Below, piece after piece: positions 28,554 to 37,742 of a stretch of DNA of 64,000 nucleotides (its first letter is position 1; every line of letters starts with the position of its first letter). Source of the stretch: Clostridium beijerinckii (GTDB lineage: Bacteria > Bacillota > Clostridia > Clostridiales > Clostridiaceae); assembly GCF_018223745.1 (NCBI RefSeq), contig NZ_CP073653.1, positions 1,881,001 to 1,945,000 of the forward strand. The letters run 5' to 3'. The position numbers were made by a program, and so were the translations under genes. The notes under the pieces were generated by a model that was given only the letters and a program-made list of their open reading frames with translations, had not been told where the DNA came from and searched no databases.

Positions 28554-28604
28554 TGTGATTGGAATGTAACAAAACTGTGACAATTATTTTCTAGAATGTA
28601 AATA
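28554..28604 (+). promoter_or_regulatory. Triple direct repeat and promoter of the glycosyltransferase operon
   Basis: Three hexamers with an 11-base period: TGTGAT (28554), TGTAAC (28565) and TGTGAC (28576), each separated by 5 bases. Seventeen bases after the last one is TAAATA (28599), a possible -10, so the third hexamer sits at the -35. This is the layout of an OmpR-family activator site and resembles PhoP boxes. The same pair occurs before the response regulator gene at 37743. Confidence 0.6.
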
Positions 28605-28665
28605 TAGATTTAAAAGAGTTTATAACTCAACATTTAATTTATAAAAGATATTTGAGGTGATAAAT

Positions 28666-29652
28666 ATGAATGATAAAACAGTTTATTCTGTTATAGTACC
28701 TTTATATAATGAGGAACTTGTTATAAATCAAAGTTATAAAAGACTTAAAGAAGTTATGGATTCTACAACTGAAAGTTACGAAATTGTATTTGTGAATGAT
28801 GGAAGTAAAGATAGAACAAGAGAAATAACAGAAGAAATATGTAGCAGAGATGAGAATATAAAACTCATTAATTTTTCAAGAAATTTTGGTCACCAAGCGG
28901 CTATAACTGCAGGTATGGATCTAGCATTAGGAGATGCAATTATTGTAATAGATGCTGATCTCCAAGATCCACCAGAAGTAATGCTTAAAATGATTGAAAA
29001 ATGGAAAGAAGGTTATGAAGTTGTCTATGGAAAGAGAGTAAAGAGAGAAGGTGAAACCTTTTTTAAAAAATTTACGGCAAGAGTTTATTATAGATTATTA
29101 AGAAGTATGACAACAGTTGACGTTCCAGTAGATGCAGGAGATTTCAGGCTTATAGATAGGAAGGTGTGTAATACACTAATAGCTTTACCTGAAAGGAACA
29201 GATATGTAAGAGGGCTTGTAAGTTGGGTTGGCTATAAGCAAACTTATGTTGAGTTTATAAGACAGGAAAGATTTGCAGGAGAAACTAAATATCCTTTAAA
29301 AAAGATGCTTAAGTTGGCATGTGATGGTATAACAGCACTATCATATAAACCACTTATTATTGCGGGCCATTTTGGGATTCTAGCTTTGCTGGTTGGAATG
29401 ATTTTAATGTTTGTTGATATTATGAAAGCTATAATTAATAAAAGCAGCTTGTTGAATTTTACTATGATGATAGGAATTAACATGATGATGTTTGGAGTAG
29501 TTTTAGGTTGTATTGGGATAATGGGTCAGTATATTGGAAGAATATTCGATGAAAGCAAAGGTAGACCAATTTATATAATTTCTAGTACAACAAATTATAA
29601 TAGATCAAGTAAAAAATATAATATTATTGATCTAGATAAAAAGACTTTATAG
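28666..29652 (+). CDS. GT2 family glycosyltransferase (undecaprenyl-phosphate sugar transferase, GtrB/YkcC-like)
   Basis: A 328-residue inverting GT-A enzyme with a C-terminal pair of membrane helices (about 235-300). Catalytic motifs are VPLYNEE, FVNDGSKD, the DADLQDPPE metal-binding motif and DAGDFRLIDR. Such enzymes move a sugar from a nucleotide donor to undecaprenyl phosphate on the cytoplasmic face; the lipid-linked sugar is then used outside by GT-C enzymes such as the next two genes. The ATG at 28666 is chosen; a GTG at 28657 lies inside the ribosome site. Confidence 0.9.
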   Translation: MNDKTVYSVIVPLYNEELVINQSYKRLKEVMDSTTESYEIVFVNDGSKDRTREITEEICSRDENIKLINFSRNFGHQAAITAGMDLALGDAIIVIDADLQDPPEVMLKMIEKWKEGYEVVYGKRVKREGETFFKKFTARVYYRLLRSMTTVDVPVDAGDFRLIDRKVCNTLIALPERNRYVRGLVSWVGYKQTYVEFIRQERFAGETKYPLKKMLKLACDGITALSYKPLIIAGHFGILALLVGMILMFVDIMKAIINKSSLLNFTMMIGINMMMFGVVLGCIGIMGQYIGRIFDESKGRPIYIISSTTNYNRSSKKYNIIDLDKKTL

Positions 29653-29665
29653 AGGGGGAACGAAT

Positions 29666-31882
29666 TTGAAGAAACTAAAATTAACTAAAGAGAATATAAG
29701 TATATCTTTAATTTTAATATTATCTGCGGTATTGAATTTTGCTAATATAGGAATTGAAGGATATGGTAATAGCTACTATGCTGCTGGAGTAAAGAGCATG
29801 ACTATGAATCTTAAAAATTTCCTTTTTGTATCCTTTGATCCAGGGAGTTTTGTTACAATTGATAAACCGCCAATGGGATTTTGGATACAGGCCTTATTTG
29901 CTAAGATACTTGGATTTAACGGATGGAGTATATTGTTACCACAAGCATTAGCTGGAGTAATTTCAGTTTATCTTATATATTTTATAGTGAAAAGATCTTT
30001 TGGAAGTGCCGCTGGACTTATTTCAGGATTATGTCTCTCAGTAACTCCAGTTTTTGTAGCAGCAAGTAGAAACAATACAATAGATAACTTGCTTGTTCTA
30101 ACACTGCTCTTTGCATGTTTAGCTCTTACACTAGCCGCTGAAAAAGGAAAAGCTAAATATCTTTATCTAAGTTTAATACTTGTCGGAATTGGTTTTAATA
30201 TAAAAATGCTGGAAGCATATATGATTGGGCCAGCAATTTATATAACATATCTTCTTTCTTCATCTATAACATTAAAAAAGAGAATAGTTCATATTGTTAT
30301 AGGCACATTTGTTCTTATGTCAGTATCATTATCTTGGGCTTTAATTGTAGATTTAGTTCCAGCACAAAATAGACCTTATATTGGTAGTAGTACAGATAAT
30401 AGTGTTATGGAACTTATAGTTGGTCACAATGGATTAGAAAGACTTGGAATTGGCAGTAAATCAAATAAAGGATTTAATGCTAGCAATAATAAAAAAGATG
30501 ATAGACAAATTCAAAATAATACTGAAGTAATTAATGATCAGAATCAACAAGTGAATAAAGAAAATTACAATGGAAGCACTAATAGAATGGTAAGTGGAGC
30601 AGAAAATAGAGATGGACAAGGTGACGGAAGTATGCAGAAAGCACCTAATGAAGGAATGCCAGGAGGCCTAGGAGGACAAGGTGGACTTCAAGGTACCTTT
30701 GGAGGACAGACAAAAGCAGGAATAGCAAGATTATTTTCTAAAAATAGTTTATCTGATCAAATAATTTGGTTTTTACCACTTGCGTTGTTAGGTTTTGTAG
30801 CTGGTGCTATAAAAGAAAAACTAAGATTAAAGTTAGATAATAAAAGAAAAATATCACTAGCATTATGGATTTTATGGTTGGTACCTGAATTCATATATTT
30901 CAGTTACACAACAGGTTTATTCCATCCATATTATTTAACAATGATGGCACCTCCGGCTGCAGCATTAGCTGGAATAGGAATAGTAACAATGTGGAAACTA
31001 TATAATGAAAAAAAATGGGCGTCATGGTTATTACCAATATCATTAATTATAGAAGGTCTTGTTAATATGATGATGTTATCTTATTTTTCAAATAATCTAT
31101 CAGATAGTATAAGAAAAATAATTTTAATAGCCTTGTTATTGTGTTTTTTAACTTCATCAATATTAGCAATATTAAATTTATTGAGCTTTATTAGAAGAAA
31201 AAATAATACTAATTTAAGTGATAATAAGGACATACATTTGAAAAAAATATTGCTAGGAATTTCTATAGTCAGTATTTTAACTGTACCATTTATTGGATCA
31301 AGTGCAGCAATTACTCATAGTGTAAATAGTACTATTCCTACTGCTGGATTGGAACTTCTTTCAAACAGTGAAAGAGGCGGAGCAAGTTTTGGTAAGGAAA
31401 GAAGTGACAATGGTAAAAATTCGAAGTTACTTGATTTCTTAAAAAGTAATATAACAACTGAAAAATATTCACTTGTCGTACCATCATCACAAAGCGCTGA
31501 TAGTATAATAATCCAAACTGGTGAATCAGTAATGGCACTTGGTGGATTTTCAGGATCTGATAAGATTCTTTCTTTAGATGAATTTAAAGAGATGGTTAAG
31601 AATGGAGAAGTGAGATATGTACTTACTGGTGGCATGGGCAGAGGCGAAAGTAGTGAAATTCTAAAATGGGTTGCTGAAAATGGAACATTAGTTCCGGAAA
31701 GTCAATATAAGGATGTTGTATCAGGTAATGAACCAAATATTAAAGACAGTAACGATATAAAAAATAATTCAAAAGATGACAATCAGAATGTAAATTCAAT
31801 AAGTCAGAATATGGGAGGCCTAGGAGGAAATAATCAGGAACAATTATATGATTTAAAGGATGAAGCAAATATTTTAAAATAA
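29666..31882 (+). CDS. GT39/ArnT-like membrane glycosyltransferase (YkcB-like)
   Basis: A 738-residue GT-C enzyme starting at TTG behind AGAGGGGG. The first external loop has the expected acidic residues, Asp58 in SFDPGSF and Asp66 in TIDKPPMGFW. About 11-12 membrane helices follow. A disordered insert rich in Asn, Gln and Gly (about 264-348, with GGLGGQGG) interrupts the membrane part, and a soluble C-terminal domain (about 560-700) carries ALGGFSGSDKIL, as in the YkcB family. A second Gly/Asn-rich patch ends the protein. It should transfer sugar from undecaprenyl phosphate to an external acceptor that the sequence does not reveal. Confidence 0.85.
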   Translation: MKKLKLTKENISISLILILSAVLNFANIGIEGYGNSYYAAGVKSMTMNLKNFLFVSFDPGSFVTIDKPPMGFWIQALFAKILGFNGWSILLPQALAGVISVYLIYFIVKRSFGSAAGLISGLCLSVTPVFVAASRNNTIDNLLVLTLLFACLALTLAAEKGKAKYLYLSLILVGIGFNIKMLEAYMIGPAIYITYLLSSSITLKKRIVHIVIGTFVLMSVSLSWALIVDLVPAQNRPYIGSSTDNSVMELIVGHNGLERLGIGSKSNKGFNASNNKKDDRQIQNNTEVINDQNQQVNKENYNGSTNRMVSGAENRDGQGDGSMQKAPNEGMPGGLGGQGGLQGTFGGQTKAGIARLFSKNSLSDQIIWFLPLALLGFVAGAIKEKLRLKLDNKRKISLALWILWLVPEFIYFSYTTGLFHPYYLTMMAPPAAALAGIGIVTMWKLYNEKKWASWLLPISLIIEGLVNMMMLSYFSNNLSDSIRKIILIALLLCFLTSSILAILNLLSFIRRKNNTNLSDNKDIHLKKILLGISIVSILTVPFIGSSAAITHSVNSTIPTAGLELLSNSERGGASFGKERSDNGKNSKLLDFLKSNITTEKYSLVVPSSQSADSIIIQTGESVMALGGFSGSDKILSLDEFKEMVKNGEVRYVLTGGMGRGESSEILKWVAENGTLVPESQYKDVVSGNEPNIKDSNDIKNNSKDDNQNVNSISQNMGGLGGNNQEQLYDLKDEANILK

Positions 31883-31896
31883 GTTTTTTACAATAA

Positions 31897-32020
31897 AAAG
31901 GGCATGTATTAGTGCAAGTTATTAAGATTTAGCTGCATAAAGACTAAAGAGTTTAACTATTTAGTAGTTTTAGAACTAATTCTTATAGTTTAATATTTGC
32001 AAGAACAAGCCCTTTTTTAG
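31897..32020 (+). terminator. Long structured 3' element with terminator stem
   Basis: The ends pair in blocks: GGGC with GCCC, TGT with ACA and TGCAA with TTGCA, enclosing about 80 bases with further short complementary segments, and a run of six T follows. This is larger than an ordinary terminator. It lies between the two GT-C genes, so it may also reduce expression of the downstream gene or encode a small RNA. Confidence 0.5.
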
Positions 32021-32177
32021 TAGAATAAATTCTTAAAATTTTAAAGAAAATGATTAATATATATTCCAATAATAAATCTAAAATTAAAATTCTCGCAAAG
32101 CAAATAATCGATTAAGGCTAGAATATAGAAACTTAATTGCAACATATATTTATATATTGTGAAAGGAAACAATAGTG

Positions 32178-33929
32178 ATGAATGAAGTAAACTTTAAGAA
32201 GTATATATTTAGAATAGGTTTGATTTTTATATTATTAGTATCAATGTTTTCTAGTATTTATGCGGTAAGAAACTATAAAAGTATTAATGTTATGGAACAA
32301 AGTGGTGGATTAAAAAAAATATTAAATATAAGAGATGGCGAAAATTTACCAGATAATATACCTTCATTAAACAATAGTGGATCTAATTTAGAAAATAATG
32401 AGATAAAAAGTGATAATAGCCAATATGGTCCGAATGGAATAGGTTCACGAAATGCTGATTCTATTGAGAAAGGAATGAATGATAAATCACAGCAAGATGG
32501 AAATGTAGGGATAAATGGGGGTCGTGATACTAAATTTGGATCTAATAGTAAACAAAGAGGAAACAATAAAAATGCTAAGCAAGGGGAGGTAAATGGCAAT
32601 ATTCAAAGAGGGGGAGTGGATGATAGATATCTTTTAAGTATCACTATATATTCAGTATTATTTTTAATTGGATCATGTAGCGCTTACTGTTTAATTAAAC
32701 GAAAAAATATAAAATTTAATTATAAAGATGAAAAATTCATGATAATTATATTAATATTTACAGGAATTTTTCTGAGAATCTCAGCTTCTACACTTGTAAA
32801 TGGACATAATGATATTAATTTATTTAAAAATTGGGCAGAAACTGCGGCAAATGGTTTTTCACAATTTTATGCTAATGCTAGACAAGCCGATTATCCACCT
32901 GTATATATATACATATTAGGTTGCATAGGAAGAATTGCAAATATACAAGTGTTTAATTCGTATTATATATTATTACTTAAAATTCCATCTATAATAGCAG
33001 ATGTTGCGACAGCTTATTTTATATATAGAATTGGGAAAAGGTTTTTAAATATAGTAACTAGTATTTTTTTAGCTATATTTTACATCTTTAATCCAGTAAT
33101 TTTTATAGATTCCACATTTTGGGGACAAGTTGATTCTTTATTTACATTACTTATTGTTATTTCGATATATCTGTTATATGAAAAAAAATATGTATTTTCA
33201 TCAGTACTGTTTGCATTATCTGTACTTATGAAACCACAGGGAATTATATTTCTTCCAGTACTTTTTTTTGAATTAGTTAGACAAAGAAAAATTAGAAATT
33301 TTATATATGCTGCAGTTTCAGCAGTAGCAACTATAATTGTAATTATAATTCCTTTTTCATTAAACGAACAAAGTCCAATTTGGATTTTTAATCTTTACTT
33401 AAAGACAATATCAGAATATCCATATGCTTCTGTAAATGCGTTCAATTTTTTTGGTTTAGTGGGAGCAAATTATAAAAATGGTAATACTACATTTTTTATA
33501 TTTAGCTATCATACAATTGGAATTATGTTTATAATTCTAACAACTTTAATTGGATGGATTTTATATATAAAAGGGAATGATAGAAAGTATATTTCGGCAG
33601 TGTCCTTACTTCAAATTGCAGGAATATTTACGTTTTCGGTTGGAATGCACGAAAGATATTTATTTCCAGCGGTAGCATTATCAATTTTAGCATTTATATA
33701 TTCAAAAGACAGGAGATTTTTTATAATGGCTATCGGGTTTAGTATTACTAGCTATATCAACATATCCACGGTTTTATTCAAAACAAACACATCAGTTTTT
33801 GAGGTTTTATTGAAAGTAACTTCATTATTTAATGTAATATTAGTTTTATATTTAGTAAAAGTTATTATAGATAACACTGTTAAAAAATTTTCTTTAAAAA
33901 TTGATAATAAGGAGAGTGAATTGTTATGA
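32178..33929 (+). CDS. GT-C type membrane glycosyltransferase with disordered N-terminal loop
   Basis: A 583-residue protein. One N-terminal membrane helix (about 10-30) is followed by a disordered Asn/Gly/Ser/Lys-rich stretch (about 45-148) and then some 11 membrane helices. The second external loop carries GHNDINLFKNWAE and ADYPPVYIYILG, the acidic and PP pattern of mannosyltransferase-like GT-C enzymes. MHERYLFP near the C-terminus is typical of this group. Start at 32178 (or GTG 32175) behind AAAGGA. Its last bases overlap galU by 4, so the two are coupled. Acceptor and sugar are unknown. Confidence 0.78.
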   Translation: MNEVNFKKYIFRIGLIFILLVSMFSSIYAVRNYKSINVMEQSGGLKKILNIRDGENLPDNIPSLNNSGSNLENNEIKSDNSQYGPNGIGSRNADSIEKGMNDKSQQDGNVGINGGRDTKFGSNSKQRGNNKNAKQGEVNGNIQRGGVDDRYLLSITIYSVLFLIGSCSAYCLIKRKNIKFNYKDEKFMIIILIFTGIFLRISASTLVNGHNDINLFKNWAETAANGFSQFYANARQADYPPVYIYILGCIGRIANIQVFNSYYILLLKIPSIIADVATAYFIYRIGKRFLNIVTSIFLAIFYIFNPVIFIDSTFWGQVDSLFTLLIVISIYLLYEKKYVFSSVLFALSVLMKPQGIIFLPVLFFELVRQRKIRNFIYAAVSAVATIIVIIIPFSLNEQSPIWIFNLYLKTISEYPYASVNAFNFFGLVGANYKNGNTTFFIFSYHTIGIMFIILTTLIGWILYIKGNDRKYISAVSLLQIAGIFTFSVGMHERYLFPAVALSILAFIYSKDRRFFIMAIGFSITSYINISTVLFKTNTSVFEVLLKVTSLFNVILVLYLVKVIIDNTVKKFSLKIDNKESELL

Positions 33930-34816
33930 ACGTAAGAAAAGCTGTAATACCTGCAGCTGGCCTTGGAACTAGGTTTTTGCCAGCAACTAAAGCTCAACCA
34001 AAAGAAATGTTACCTATAGTAGATAAACCTACTATCCAATATATAGTAGAAGAAGCCGTTGAATCTGGCATTGAGGAAATACTTATAATAACAGGGAGAA
34101 ATAAACGGGCTATAGAAGATCATTTTGATAAATCTGTAGAGCTTGAAGATGAGCTTGAGAACAGTAAAAAAGACGAGTTGCTTAAGATGGTACAAAGTAT
34201 ATCTAATATGGTAGATATTTACTATACACGTCAAAAAGAGCCCAAAGGACTTGGAGATGCAATAAGTCATGCTAAAAATTTTGTTGGAAATGAACCTTTT
34301 GCAGTAATGCTTGGTGATGATATAGTTGATAATGAAGTTCCATGCTTAAAACAATTGATAAATTGCTACGATAAATATAAGACTTCAGTATTAGGAGTTC
34401 AAGAAATCTCAGAATGTAATATAACGAAATATGGAATAATAAAAGGGATAGAGATTGATGAAGGACTTTATAAGGTTAGTGATATGGTGGAAAAGCCTAA
34501 AATTGAAGAGGCACCATCTAACATAGCTATTTTAGGTAGATATATAATAACGCCAGATATATTTGATATACTTGAGAGTACCAAACCAGGAAAATCAGGA
34601 GAAATTCAATTGACAGATGCGCTAAAAGAATTAACAAGACAAGAAGCAGTATATGCTTATTGTTTTGAAGGAAAAAGGTATGATGTTGGTGATAAGTTAG
34701 GATACCTTCAAGCTAATATAGAATTTACTTTAAAACGCGACGATTTAAGGGATGATTTTATAACTTACTTGTCAGATTTAAGAGACAGAAGTGCTAATCT
34801 AGATTTGATTCATTAA
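33926..34816 (+). CDS. galU: UTP-glucose-1-phosphate uridylyltransferase
   Basis: A 296-residue GalU making UDP-glucose. The nucleotide-binding motif AAGLGTRFLPATKAQPKEMLP is split here as GLGTRFLP plus PKEMLP; the catalytic VMLGDDIVD, VEKP and the C-terminal GKRYDVGDKLGYL are present. Its ATG overlaps the stop of the preceding glycosyltransferase by 4 bases, so UDP-glucose is likely the donor that the GT2 enzyme of this operon loads onto undecaprenyl phosphate; this link is inference. Confidence 0.95.
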   Translation: MNVRKAVIPAAGLGTRFLPATKAQPKEMLPIVDKPTIQYIVEEAVESGIEEILIITGRNKRAIEDHFDKSVELEDELENSKKDELLKMVQSISNMVDIYYTRQKEPKGLGDAISHAKNFVGNEPFAVMLGDDIVDNEVPCLKQLINCYDKYKTSVLGVQEISECNITKYGIIKGIEIDEGLYKVSDMVEKPKIEEAPSNIAILGRYIITPDIFDILESTKPGKSGEIQLTDALKELTRQEAVYAYCFEGKRYDVGDKLGYLQANIEFTLKRDDLRDDFITYLSDLRDRSANLDLIH

Positions 34817-34997
34817 AACGTAATACATTGTCTATATGATGCAAACTTTATATAATTTTCTCCGTTTGTATAAAAGCATTTTATAAATAAATGAATATAT
34901 CAATAGTTAGGAAAAACAAATTTATAGTATGAGTATAGTTAATTAATGTTGGGTATATTAGTAACGTAAGATAAAAAGTAATAAAAGTAGGAGAAAT

Positions 34998-35450
34998 ATG
35001 AGTAGTTCAACTATGACTATTGCGACTAAAAAAAAGTTAGAACATAAGGATCAGAATGCTATAATAACGAATTCAACATCTGAAACTATTATTGTATATG
35101 GACCAAGAAGAGAAACAGATGGAGGAAACTATGATAATTCGTGGTATGTTCTCCACTCAGGAGAAACTATTCCTAGTGATTGGCAATGTGACGGAATTTT
35201 TATTCCTAAGGATAGAAAATTTATGCAAATGAGCGATGAAACTATACAGGGTCCAGTAGCTGTAAAGTTTGGAAGCTTGATGCCAGTTACAATAATACAG
35301 GATGGAGAAGTATATATAGAAAAAGGTAGTCACAATGAAGGAGTATTTCATAAATCTGAAATAGATTGGGATGTACCAGACTTTGATGCGGAGTATTGCC
35401 AAAATATAAGCATGGCAGCATATCAAATCCAACCCAATAAGCGGTTTTAA
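34998..35450 (+). CDS. Hypothetical soluble protein (150 residues)
   Basis: The ATG has a GTAGGAG site and a terminator follows the stop, so the gene is likely real and monocistronic. The product lacks a signal peptide and membrane segment, is acidic and predicted by eye to be mostly beta: NSTSETIIVYGPRRE, NSWYVLHSGETIPSDWQCDGIFIPKDR, and VKFGSLMPVTII, with four Trp and two Cys. The pattern resembles lectin-like or tail-fibre-like beta folds but I recognise no family. Neighbours are glycosyltransferases on both sides; no functional link is shown. Confidence 0.55.
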   Translation: MSSSTMTIATKKKLEHKDQNAIITNSTSETIIVYGPRRETDGGNYDNSWYVLHSGETIPSDWQCDGIFIPKDRKFMQMSDETIQGPVAVKFGSLMPVTIIQDGEVYIEKGSHNEGVFHKSEIDWDVPDFDAEYCQNISMAAYQIQPNKRF

Positions 35451-35465
35451 ATCTTTCTTAAAAAC

Positions 35466-35506
35466 AAAAATCCATGGATTACTTTTTAGTAATACGTGGA
35501 TTTTTT
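35466..35506 (+). terminator. Terminator after the 150-residue gene
   Basis: AAAATCCA...ATTAC pairs with GTAAT...TGGATTTT around a 6-base loop with a 3-base internal mismatch, followed by a T run. Confidence 0.85.
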
Positions 35507-35608
35507 AAATAAACATTAGATAATATAAAATTAATATTTAAAGTCTTGCAAAAAACAAATATTTGCGAATCATTAATATAAATATATAAGGGCAAAGGAG
35601 TGAAAAAA

Positions 35609-36832
35609 ATGTCAAAAGCTTTATTTGTAAATATGTTAGGTCACGGACATGTTAATCCAACTATAGGAATAGTTAGGGAGCTCATAAATAGAGGAGAAGA
35701 TGTTACATATATAGCAGGAGAAGAGTTTAGAGATAAAATAGAAAAAACAGGTGCTAAGTTTATTGGGCATAAAAATTTATTTGATTTATCTAGTTTAATT
35801 ACGAGTAGTTTAAATTTAGAAACTAATGAAAAACTATTGAATGCCCTTAATACTTTTAAAGAAATAATCGAAGAGATCTTCAAATTAGATAAAAAATTTG
35901 ATTATATTATTTACGATTCTTCGTTTGTATTAGGTGAAGAAGTGGGAAGAGTATTAAATATACCAACAATTTCTTCTAGTAGCATTTTTGCAATAAATGA
36001 AAAAATAATAAAAAGTTTGTTAGATCTACCAATCTCACAAGAATTTAAGTTAAAGATGGAAGGAGCTAAACCAAAGATTAAAGAAATTCTAAGCAGTCAT
36101 AATTATGTGGACTTTGTAAATGAATTACAAGAGAAGTATAATATAAAGTTTCCTAGTATGGTAGATAGATCTGGAAAGAAAGGAATGCTTAATATTGTAT
36201 ATACATCTAAGTACTTTCAACCATATAGCGAAAGTTTTGATGAAAGTTATAAATTTATTGGGTCATCAGTAATAGATAGAAAAGAAAGTATCGACTTTGA
36301 TTTATCAAATAATGAGGATAAGAAGGTAATTTATATATCGCTAGGAACTATATTCAATAATTCTATTGAATTCTATGAGTGTTGCTTTAAAGCTTTTTGC
36401 AATATGAATGTAAAAGTTATTATGTCTGTAGGCAGAAAAATTGATATAAGCATATTTAAAAATATCCCATCAAACTTTATAGTTCGTAACTATGTACCAC
36501 AATTAGAAGTATTAAAATATGCAGATGTATTTATCACTCATGGTGGTATGAATAGTACAAATGAAGGTTTATACTTTAACATACCGTTAATTTTAATACC
36601 TCAATCGGTTGATCAACCTTTTGTGGCTAATAGGGTGGCTGAACTTGGCGCAGGAATTGTCATAGAAAAAAATAGAGTTACACCGGAAGTACTAAATAAA
36701 TGTGTAGCTGAAATACTATCAGATGATAACTTTAAGATTAACAGTGAGAAGATAGGTGAATCCTTAAGGGAATCAGGAGGATATAAAGTTGGAGTTGATG
36801 AAATAATAAAGCTAAAAGATTCTATGAAATAG
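35609..36832 (+). CDS. MGT family (macrolide-type) glycosyltransferase, GT1
   Basis: A 407-residue GT-B enzyme of the UDP-glycosyltransferase family. The N-terminal LFVNMLGHGHVNPTIGIVREL and the C-terminal donor-binding FITHGGMNSTNEGLYFNIPLI are diagnostic. Relatives glucosylate macrolides, lipids such as diacylglycerol, or other small hydrophobic acceptors; the acceptor here is unknown. Start at 35609 behind AAAGGAG; a GTG at 35600 would overlap that site. It stands alone with its own terminator. Confidence 0.88.
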   Translation: MSKALFVNMLGHGHVNPTIGIVRELINRGEDVTYIAGEEFRDKIEKTGAKFIGHKNLFDLSSLITSSLNLETNEKLLNALNTFKEIIEEIFKLDKKFDYIIYDSSFVLGEEVGRVLNIPTISSSSIFAINEKIIKSLLDLPISQEFKLKMEGAKPKIKEILSSHNYVDFVNELQEKYNIKFPSMVDRSGKKGMLNIVYTSKYFQPYSESFDESYKFIGSSVIDRKESIDFDLSNNEDKKVIYISLGTIFNNSIEFYECCFKAFCNMNVKVIMSVGRKIDISIFKNIPSNFIVRNYVPQLEVLKYADVFITHGGMNSTNEGLYFNIPLILIPQSVDQPFVANRVAELGAGIVIEKNRVTPEVLNKCVAEILSDDNFKINSEKIGESLRESGGYKVGVDEIIKLKDSMK

Positions 36833-36898
36833 TATTTAGCTATTGATAAGCCAAATTTAATTAGCTTAGATTTATTGTATATAAACATAAGGTGCTAG

Positions 36899-36936
36899 AA
36901 TATCGCAAATTCATTTGAATTATGCGATATTTATTT
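36899..36936 (+). terminator. Terminator after the GT1 gene
   Basis: AATATCGCA / TGCGATATT flank an inner ATTCA/TGAAT stem, giving a long nearly continuous hairpin followed by TATTTT. Confidence 0.8.
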
Positions 36937-37087
36937 TAAAAATTTATAATTTATATGGAAGAAATTCGCATCAAATGAAATATAATATTATAATTTATGA
37001 TAGTATATTTATTATAATATTTCAAAAAGAAATAAAGCTATATATAATTGATTATCAACTTTATATTAATTAAATAGGAGATGCAAT

Positions 37088-37594
37088 ATGGAATTAAGAG
37101 ATATATACAATAATAAAGGATATAAAACTGGAGTAAGAAAAGAACGGTCCGAAAAGTTAGAAGATGGTGAATATTATTTAGCAACTGAAGTGTGGATAAT
37201 TAATAACAGCAGCAAAATATTAATTCAACAAAGGTCAAGTAACAAGGATGTACTTCCTAATATGTGGGGGCTAACTACAGGATGTATGGTTAGTGGAGAG
37301 AACACAGCGGAAGGGGCTTTAAGAGAAGTTAAGGAAGAGATTGGATTATCTATTGAAAAAGATGAATTAAATTTTATTCGTAGAATATTTCGCGAAAATT
37401 CTATTTGGGATATATATTTTGTATATAAGAATGTTGAATTATCGAAATTAATCCTTCAAAAGGAAGAGGTTAGTAACGTGAAATTTGTATCTATAGAAGA
37501 ATTTAATAATATGCTTTTATCTGGAGAATTATTTGAATATCCAGAAATTTATGATATGCTATCGCTAGTTAAGGATAAAGTTAGTGAATATTAG
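37088..37594 (+). CDS. NUDIX hydrolase
   Basis: A 168-residue NUDIX protein. The box is complete: GCMVSGE followed by REVKEEIGL (GX5EX7REUXEEXGU). The N-terminus (MELRDIYNNKG, VWIINNSSKILIQQRSS) resembles the YfcD/isopentenyl-diphosphate isomerase-like group, so a nucleotide-sugar or prenyl diphosphate substrate is possible but not shown. It is a single gene with AGGAG and no clear terminator; the next gene has its own promoter region. Confidence 0.88.
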   Translation: MELRDIYNNKGYKTGVRKERSEKLEDGEYYLATEVWIINNSSKILIQQRSSNKDVLPNMWGLTTGCMVSGENTAEGALREVKEEIGLSIEKDELNFIRRIFRENSIWDIYFVYKNVELSKLILQKEEVSNVKFVSIEEFNNMLLSGELFEYPEIYDMLSLVKDKVSEY

Positions 37595-37677
37595 AGACAG
37601 TTAGTTATATTAAATAAGACAAGAAAATTTATAATGCATATCTTAATATTTGTTTATTTTAAGATATAAGAATGATC

Positions 37678-37694
37678 TGTGACATGTTTGTAAC
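37678..37694 (+). promoter_or_regulatory. TGTGAC-N5-TGTAAC direct repeat before the response regulator gene
   Basis: TGTGAC at 37678 and TGTAAC at 37689 have an 11-base period and lie about 50 bases before the response regulator start. TACAAT at 37705 is a possible -10. The same two hexamers occur before the glycosyltransferase operon at 28565-28581, so both may be bound by the adjacent OmpR-family regulator, which would autoregulate. Confidence 0.55.
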
Positions 37695-37742
37695 AAAAAT
37701 TAGCTACAATAAGAATGATTGATATTTTTGTGGAGGGATATA

